In this document: positions 19,300-25,194 of the stretch, piece by piece
How the letters are laid out: every line of letters starts with the position of its first letter
Position numbering within the stretch: position 1 is the first letter of the stretch
Assembly: GCA_051453625.1 (NCBI GenBank)
Contig: JBOZIK010000001.1
Location: 84,671,725-84,696,918, forward strand
Direction of reading: 5' to 3'
Origin: Welwitschia mirabilis
Taxonomy: Eukaryota > Gnetophyta > Gnetopsida > Welwitschiales
DNA length: 25,194 nt
The notes under the pieces: model-generated
Told to the model about the DNA's origin: nothing
Databases searched by the model: none
Seen by the model: only the letters and a program-made list of their open reading frames with translations
Made by a program: the position numbers and the translations under genes

Positions 19300-20688
19300 C
19301 CATTTACTGCCTTTGTGAAGAATCAACAAGATTATCTTTTGTTCTAACATTAACAAGATGGATCTTCTCCTTCTCCACCACATCCCAAATGAAGTGATAC
19401 TTCATGTCAATATGTTTTGTATGTGCATCATATGCAACATTCTTAGCCCAGTGTATAGCACTCTCGCTGTCACAACAAATGATATCCTGGTTTGAGAAAG
19501 ACCACACCACTCAAGAATGCGTCTCAACCAAATCATCTCCTTAGTTATCTCAGTCAAAGCCATATATGTTGCCTCTACTTTGGACAAAGCTATATCACTC
19601 TAAAGATGTGACATCCAACTAACAGCCCCACATCCAAGTGTAAATACATAACATGTAGTAGATTTCCTAGTATTTCCAAAACCTACAAAATTGGCATTAG
19701 CGTAACCGACAACCTTCAAGCCGAAATCACCAAAACACAAAAAACGATTTTGAGCACCTTTTAAGTAATGCAGAATCCACTTGACTGCTTCCCAATGGGT
19801 CCTTTTAGGGTTACTCATGTAATTGAAAACAACTTGCACTGCATGGGCAAGATCTAGTCTACTATAGACCATGGCATACATGAGACTACCAATTGAATAA
19901 TTGTAAGGCACAACAACCATACCTTTCTTTTCCCTACTGGAAATAGGGTAGTCTCCTTTAGACAGTTTAAAGTGTCTTACCAATGGAGTAGAAATAGAAG
20001 AGCAGTCAACCATCTTGAAAACCTTCAAGACCTTAACAATATAATCAGATTTATCTAGCCACAATTTCTGACTTCTCTTGACTCGTCAATCCTTATTCCA
20101 AGGATTTGTTTTGCCTGTCGAAGGTCTTTTATGGCAAACTTCTTAGCCATCTACAATTTCAATTTATGTTTCTCATGTAGATAATTCCCAGCAATCAACA
20201 TATCATCCACATATAATAAAAGGATGGTAACTTACCAGTGGTTTTCATCAACTAAACGTGATGATCTGCCTTGCACCTTTCATATTTCTGCTCCATCATA
20301 AAGGTGTCAAATTCTTGTACCATTGCCTTGGTGCCTGTTTTAAGCCATATAATCTTCTCTTCAACCTGCATACCATGTTCTTGCCATTCCCAGAACCTTT
20401 TGGTTCTTCTATATAAATTTCTTCTTGCAAATCGCCATGCAAGAAAGCAGTTTTGATATCCAATTGTTCCAATTCTAAATCCATACAAGCCACTATAGCC
20501 AAAATGATATGAATGGAGGTATGATTAACAACATGAGAGAAAATGTCATTGAAATCACTACCTTTCTATTGTGCAAAGCCCTTCACTAACATTCTAGCCT
20601 GTACCATTTTCCTCCATTAGTTTCTTGTTTCAACCTGTAAACTCATCTAATTTTCAGTGCCCTTTTCCCAAATGGCAAAGGCACTAAT
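19300..20688 (-). pseudogene. Copia A pol: reverse transcriptase and RNase H, decayed
   Basis: Minus-strand translation in order gives PLPFGKRALKI and VYRLKQETNGGKWYRARMLV (about 20680-20595), LEQLDIKTAFLHGDLQEEIY (about 20475-20415) and RRLYGLKQAPRQWYKN. The catalytic YVDDMLIAGN box has its core at 20199-20213. RT tail blocks are STPLVRHFKLS, YNYSIGSLMYAMV and WILHYLKGAQNRFL (20064-19600). RNase H follows, with KSTTCYVFTLG, SKVEATYMALTEITKEMIWL and CDSESAIHWAKN (to 19304). The set matches Tork/Tnt1-like Copia elements. Damage includes TGG to TGA in the KW-VYR block, a TAG after the GFAQ block, frameshifts near 20290 and 19500, and a stop near 19600. Pol breaks off at 20688, where the Copia B LTR begins, so gag, protease and integrase are not seen. 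Confidence 0.92.
20684..20688. other. candidate 5-bp target site of Copia B
   Basis: CTAAT adjoins the outer end of the Copia B 3' LTR and still belongs to the Copia A pol frame (part of the LVP codons). A matching copy should flank the missing 5' LTR and could not be checked. Confidence 0.45.
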
Positions 20689-21073
20689 TGTTAAGAATAC
20701 TAGCAAAAAACAGCAGAAATAGAAAGCAAAACAACACACAGGAATTTATGTGGAAAACCCCGATGTGGGAAAAAACTACAGAAGCAATGTAGAGCTCTCT
20801 TATATTTCAAGAAGAATAGTTCAAGGACACAAGTCGTCCTGAACATCCAAAGTGTTCTAAAATGTCTTACACCTCCCTTAAGACCCTTCCCCTTAAATAG
20901 GTTCACTTTAGGTTAATAGGCTCACTTTAGGTTAAAAACCCTAATTGTACAATGACTTCATAAATAGCCCCCTCTCACTTTATATTACAAAAAAGAAATA
21001 CACTTTACAAACAAAGTGGTAACATAAGGGAAAAATAGAAGATACAAAAGAGGATTTGACCTCAACGCCAACA
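20689..21073 (-). mobile_element. 3' LTR of Copia B, 385 bp
   Basis: Read on the minus strand it runs from TGTTGGCGTTGAGG to CTAGTATTCTTAACA, with the standard TG...CA ends. Its inner edge abuts a polypurine tract and its outer edge interrupts the pol frame of Copia A. Inside is a 19-bp tandem duplication (20898-20935). Short frames within it are not genes. Confidence 0.88.
20898..20935. repeat. 19-bp tandem duplication inside the Copia B LTR
   Basis: TAGGTTCACTTTAGGTTAA (20898-20916) is followed directly by TAGGCTCACTTTAGGTTAA (20917-20935), with one mismatch. Tandem motifs in the LTR can be promoter elements; here that is only a possibility. Confidence 0.85.
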
Positions 21074-21087
21074 ATTCTCCCCCTTGA
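21074..21087 (-). other. polypurine tract of Copia B
   Basis: Read on the minus strand, AAGGGGGAGAAT directly precedes TGTTGG of the LTR. This is the classic Copia arrangement and confirms the 3' LTR assignment. Confidence 0.88.
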
Positions 21088-21146
21088 AGACAAATCTAAC
21101 CAACCTCCAAGAATCAAAAGAGATGCATTGCTTCAAAGTGTCCCAT

Positions 21147-22072
21147 NNNNNNNNNNNNNNNNNNNNNNNNNNNNNNNNNNNNNNNNNNNNNNNNNNNNNN
21201 NNNNNNNNNNNNNNNNNNNNNNNNNNNNNNNNNNNNNNNNNNNNNNNNNNNNNNNNNNNNNNNNNNNNNNNNNNNNNNNNNNNNNNNNNNNNNNNNNNNN
21301 NNNNNNNNNNNNNNNNNNNNNNNNNNNNNNNNNNNNNNNNNNNNNNNNNNNNNNNNNNNNNNNNNNNNNNNNNNNNNNNNNNNNNNNNNNNNNNNNNNNN
21401 NNNNNNNNNNNNNNNNNNNNNNNNNNNNNNNNNNNNNNNNNNNNNNNNNNNNNNNNNNNNNNNNNNNNNNNNNNNNNNNNNNNNNNNNNNNNNNNNNNNN
21501 NNNNNNNNNNNNNNNNNNNNNNNNNNNNNNNNNNNNNNNNNNNNNNNNNNNNNNNNNNNNNNNNNNNNNNNNNNNNNNNNNNNNNNNNNNNNNNNNNNNN
21601 NNNNNNNNNNNNNNNNNNNNNNNNNNNNNNNNNNNNNNNNNNNNNNNNNNNNNNNNNNNNNNNNNNNNNNNNNNNNNNNNNNNNNNNNNNNNNNNNNNNN
21701 NNNNNNNNNNNNNNNNNNNNNNNNNNNNNNNNNNNNNNNNNNNNNNNNNNNNNNNNNNNNNNNNNNNNNNNNNNNNNNNNNNNNNNNNNNNNNNNNNNNN
21801 NNNNNNNNNNNNNNNNNNNNNNNNNNNNNNNNNNNNNNNNNNNNNNNNNNNNNNNNNNNNNNNNNNNNNNNNNNNNNNNNNNNNNNNNNNNNNNNNNNNN
21901 NNNNNNNNNNNNNNNNNNNNNNNNNNNNNNNNNNNNNNNNNNNNNNNNNNNNNNNNNNNNNNNNNNNNNNNNNNNNNNNNNNNNNNNNNNNNNNNNNNNN
22001 NNNNNNNNNNNNNNNNNNNNNNNNNNNNNNNNNNNNNNNNNNNNNNNNNNNNNNNNNNNNNNNNNNNNNNNN
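21147..22072. other. assembly gap (926 N)
   Basis: Unknown sequence that should hold the RNase H part of Copia B. Confidence 0.99.
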
Positions 22073-22845
22073 AAGAGCATCTACTATCTAAGTCTGCTGC
22101 AAGATTTGCATCCACAAGTCCTTGAGTGGATAACTCACCATTCCCAAAGTATAAGTAGTCCTTTCGTGTTGCCTTCAGATATCTAAGAATCCACTTAACA
22201 GCTAGCCAATGGTTTCAACCATAGTTTGTCATAAATTTGTTGACCACACCTATAACATAAGCAATACTAGGACGAGTACATACCATTGCATACATGAGAG
22301 ATCCCACTGCAGAAGTGTAGGGAACCTTTTCAACTTTAGCAAATTCATCATCTGAATGTAAGCAATCTTCTTTCGACAACTTAAAATGTGATGCCAATGG
22401 TGTGCTTACTAGTTGTGCATCTGATATGCCAAAACGCTGAAGAACTTTGCCAATATAATCAATCTAGTTGAGCCACACCTTCCTCTACTTTCTGTCTCTA
22501 ATTATTCTCATCCCCCAAGTTTAATTAGCCTACCCAAGATCTTTCATCTCAAATTGCTTCTTCATTGTTGTTTTCAAACGCCTAATTTGTGCTACATCAT
22601 TCTCTTCAACCAACATGTCATCTACATACATAAGCAAAATGACAAATTTAGTTGTAAAACTTCCAGAGAAGTAAACACAGTGGTTAAACTGACTCCTCTG
22701 GTAAGACTATTGCTTCATGAATGTATCAAACCTTTTATATCACTGTCTAGGAGCTTGTTTCAAGCCATACAAGCTTTTTCGTAGCCTACAAACCAAATTA
22801 GAACTTTGCTGGTCTGAATACCCTTCTGGTTGATGCAAATAGATC
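22073..22845 (-). pseudogene. Copia B pol: reverse transcriptase part, decayed
   Basis: Minus-strand translation from the gap edge gives IYLHQPEGY, LVCRLRKSLYGLKQAPRQ (22845-22745), FVILLMYVDDMLVEENDVAQ with the catalytic box at 22614-22628, then LNXIDYIGKVLQRFGI. STPLASHFKLSKEDC, YTSAVGSLMYAMVCTRPSIA and WILRYLKATRKDYLYFG follow (to about 22115). This is the same Tork/Tnt1-like layout as Copia A but clearly a different family member. Lesions include TGG to TGA after QAPRQ, further stops near 22705 and 22525, and a stop after FMTNYG near 22215. Integrase, gag and the 5' LTR are not seen; they would lie beyond the 22846 gap. Confidence 0.9.
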
Positions 22846-22945
22846 NNNNNNNNNNNNNNNNNNNNNNNNNNNNNNNNNNNNNNNNNNNNNNNNNNNNNNN
22901 NNNNNNNNNNNNNNNNNNNNNNNNNNNNNNNNNNNNNNNNNNNNN
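22846..22945. other. assembly gap (100 N)
   Basis: A round 100-N gap of unknown true size. Copia B pol should continue rightward, but the next bases show no Copia similarity, so the join may not be contiguous. Confidence 0.99.
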
Positions 22946-23689
22946 CGACATTCATTAGTCAATTCACCCTATACTAAGCCTAATTGCAATTTCCTATTTA
23001 TAGCATTGATTACTTTTGAAGTGTAAATATAGGCAACCAACAGACACTTAGATTTTTGAAACATAGGAAAGATTAGTTACTTGCATACTTCTCTTATCTT
23101 GGTTAGAATATAATAGTTCAATTAGAACAGAGCATTCTAGACATAGTAGTTCATGAGTTCTATGCTAATATTCATAACATAAATAACTCCATTGATATAT
23201 TTTAGATACAAGTGTAAGGTATCTCTTTCTTTTTAACTCCTAGTTTTACTAACTATCTATTTAGAATTGATTATTTAGAGCTTCCATGGTTATATATGCA
23301 TTCCTTTAAGGACATCTTCACATGCTAATTTATTAAGGCTCTAAGATGTAGTTTAAGCACTATTATTTTTGGGAATGCAAAAATAAGTTTTTGTGAGAAT
23401 GTTGAATGAAAATAAATAGTTCTTAATGCCTCTATTTTAAGATTAATTTCATTTTATAATATTTTAATATGAGGAGGTACTCATAATTATTATAATCCTA
23501 TGTAGACATTTATAGTATACTACCTACTTATAGGGCTTAAAATCGATCTTGGCTTTATACTATGCATGGACATCATTATCCTATTTTGTAAGGGTCAAAC
23601 TTTGTATTATCTATGTTTGATTAGCTTTTTTATTAGTAATGTTAGTATGTCAGTTCTATAGGTTAATCTTACTTAGATAAAGAAGCTAC
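22946..23689. other. AT-rich stretch without recognisable features
   Basis: No frame, LTR or RNA gene was recognised. The missing upstream parts of Copia B, Copia A and the hAT element, expected here if the assembly is contiguous, are not visible. Confidence 0.5.
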
Positions 23690-24020
23690 TTTTAGAGCTT
23701 AGTAAAAAGCAACATGCACTTGTTCAAGTAGGAAAAGGCATAAGTAGAAGGCCTTCTAAGGCATAGTTTCAAAGATTCCATTCTATAACTGCTCATATTT
23801 TTTCATCTATTAATAATATTCTTAAGCCAATTGTAAAAATGGTAGCCCATATTGGTATTAGTTTATTAATAATAAAGAAGCACAAGTATGCAGCCAGCAA
23901 GGGGAAGACACCCATAGGCAATTGGAAATCCATGAAAACTTCCATATGGTCAGATTCAAATGAGGATTCTAAGGTAGAGAAAATACCATTTCATTGTACT
24001 ATAGGTATGATTTAAGTAAG
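23690..24020 (+). pseudogene. possible retroelement gag remnant
   Basis: One + strand frame has few stops and reads KKQHALVQVGKGISRRPSKA, later IKKHKYAASKGKTPIGNW followed by KSMKTSIWSDSNEDSKVEKI. A basic stretch followed by W-SDS-EDS acidic residues resembles the tail of some plant Copia gag proteins, but no zinc knuckle is visible. Chance is a real alternative. Confidence 0.25.
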
Positions 24021-25194
24021 GTAAAGAATTCAAATACTTCAAAGTCTATAAAGTAGGAGTCACACATTCAGGAAAGCACCAACCTCTATCATAAGCTCTA
24101 TTATAGCTCAGGCAAGCAATAGGTGGACTCAAAGAGCTCAGATGATGAGCTTCTTATTTTTCATAGTCCTCGTCATAAGCTTCCTTTTTTCCATCCCACA
24201 AAGCCACCTTCAGTGCCTCACATACCATTACCTCATCTTTTATCACAACCACTACCACTCCTCACACTTCCCATTCACACATCCCATGTTAGCATATCTC
24301 TATATCTTATACTTAATTTTTCTAAGACTACCACTACTAGTTATTTTGAAACTTTCATTACCACTTAGATGTATACTCATATGATAAGATAGGTCTTATA
24401 GGGTTATGGTGAGACATCACAACAATGGTCATAGAAATAACATACACCTTTATCTATATCATCCTCATCCTATGTCATCTATACTTCTATTATCCAAGTT
24501 AATGATGATCATAGTGATAATACTAGGGATGATACTTATTATGAACGATTTAGCTCTTAGTAACTAGTTCTTTTTTACATTGTCTAAAAAGGGGGAGAAA
24601 ATAACAAATCAAACTAGAAATCCTATATGAACTTAGAGGATGTGGATTTGAAAAGGGTGGTTAGATTTCTTATGAGTGACATCATAGTTGATGATCACCC
24701 ACATGTTTTAGCACACTATTAACATGTAAAAATTGATATTCTAATTAGGTTAATTAATTAATTTATTTTAATGAAAGATATTAATATAATTAATTTATCA
24801 TAAAATCATGTCTTGCATTGATTTTTGATAATATTCATGGACTTATCATCTTCTTATAACATTTTCAAGATAATTATTATACTTTAAAGGACATGCTTAA
24901 AAATGATGATCATCCAACCTAAAATGTCGACATCATCACCTTTTCTTACTAGCACCATTAGTTCTTTTAAGTAGAACATTTTAAAACTTATGTTCCTAAC
25001 TTGTTATGCAAAATTTAGTCAAATATACTTATGGGATTAATTAGATTTCACATTAGAAATACCTAGCATCTTTAACAATATGTGGCAGTGATTAGTGACA
25101 TGTGATAATGTTGAATAAGATGATAGTCGAAATACATAGTAATAATAGCTATTGGTAGAAATAGTGTGTTGCGGTGTGTATTTATGCAATAGTT
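24021..25194. other. AT-rich stretch to the window end
   Basis: Overlapping + strand frames at 24123-24384 are Pro/Ser/Leu-rich products of a pyrimidine-rich stretch and are not convincing genes. A polypurine-tract-like AAAAAGGGGGAGAAAA lies at 24586-24601. Nothing else is recognised. Confidence 0.5.
24586..24601 (+). other. polypurine-tract-like motif
   Basis: TCTAAAAAGGGGGAGAAAA has the form of a plant LTR-retrotransposon polypurine tract on the + strand, but no TG-starting LTR follows directly. Confidence 0.35.

Noticed and set aside
18201-22186. Several open frames of about 300 or more codons across 18201-19190 and 21056-22186 on both strands
   Set aside because: They consist almost entirely of translated N and reflect assembly gaps.
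24123-24384. Overlapping Pro/Ser-rich and hydrophobic frames as a secreted or membrane protein
   Set aside because: Both arise from one pyrimidine-rich stretch read in two frames. There is no upstream gene context or conserved motif.

Overview
The window is nuclear DNA from a plant, very probably a seed plant with a large, repeat-rich genome; a conifer or similar is an inference from the long non-coding stretches and layered old retroelements. It is AT-rich eukaryotic sequence with spliced coding fragments, an L1-type LINE, a hAT transposon, a small Mutator-like element and Tork/Tnt1-like Copia retrotransposons. No complete intact protein-coding gene is visible. Four runs of N (511-520, 18270-19120, 21147-22072, 22846-22945) are assembly gaps, so adjacency across them is not certain.

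Left part (1-5348): mostly featureless AT-rich DNA with a pyrimidine microsatellite near 1.7 kb, one copy of a dispersed repeat at 3.3-3.5 kb, and a very old LINE reverse-transcriptase relic at 4.1-4.6 kb. From 5363 to about 9659 lies a 5'-truncated LINE insertion on the + strand with an A-tail and a candidate 14-bp target-site duplication. It carries a decayed reverse transcriptase, a zinc-binding RT tail and, unexpectedly, a gag-like reading frame downstream of the RT.

Middle part (9660-16000): the only trace of a host gene is a 71-bp exon on the - strand at 12994-13064. It has consensus splice sites and encodes the active-site CGNG segment of diaminopimelate epimerase (lysine biosynthesis in plastids). 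No partner exon was found elsewhere in the window, so it is either one exon of a gene with very long introns or a relic. On both sides are diverged copies of a duplicated intronic segment (about 10.7-11.7 kb and 13.1-13.9 kb), and a 297-bp non-autonomous Mutator-like element (12178-12474) with TIRs and a perfect 9-bp target duplication.

Right part (16.1-22.8 kb): a nested transposon stack. A hAT transposase pseudogene on the + strand (16123-18141, still showing introns) is cut by the 3' LTR of a Copia element on the - strand (Copia A). The pol gene of Copia A is in turn cut by the 3' LTR of a second, related Copia (Copia B, LTR 20689-21073). Beyond the 100-N gap at 22846 the sequence changes character and contains no recognisable gene to the window end, apart from a possible retroelement remnant near 23.7-24.6 kb.

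The window therefore reads as an intronic or intergenic region of a plant chromosome built by successive transposon insertions, with one conserved metabolic exon. No novel multi-gene system is evident. The most unusual items are the isolated epimerase exon inside duplicated intron sequence, the LINE with a gag-like frame on the wrong side of its RT, and the ACTCG-rich Mutator-like miniature element.
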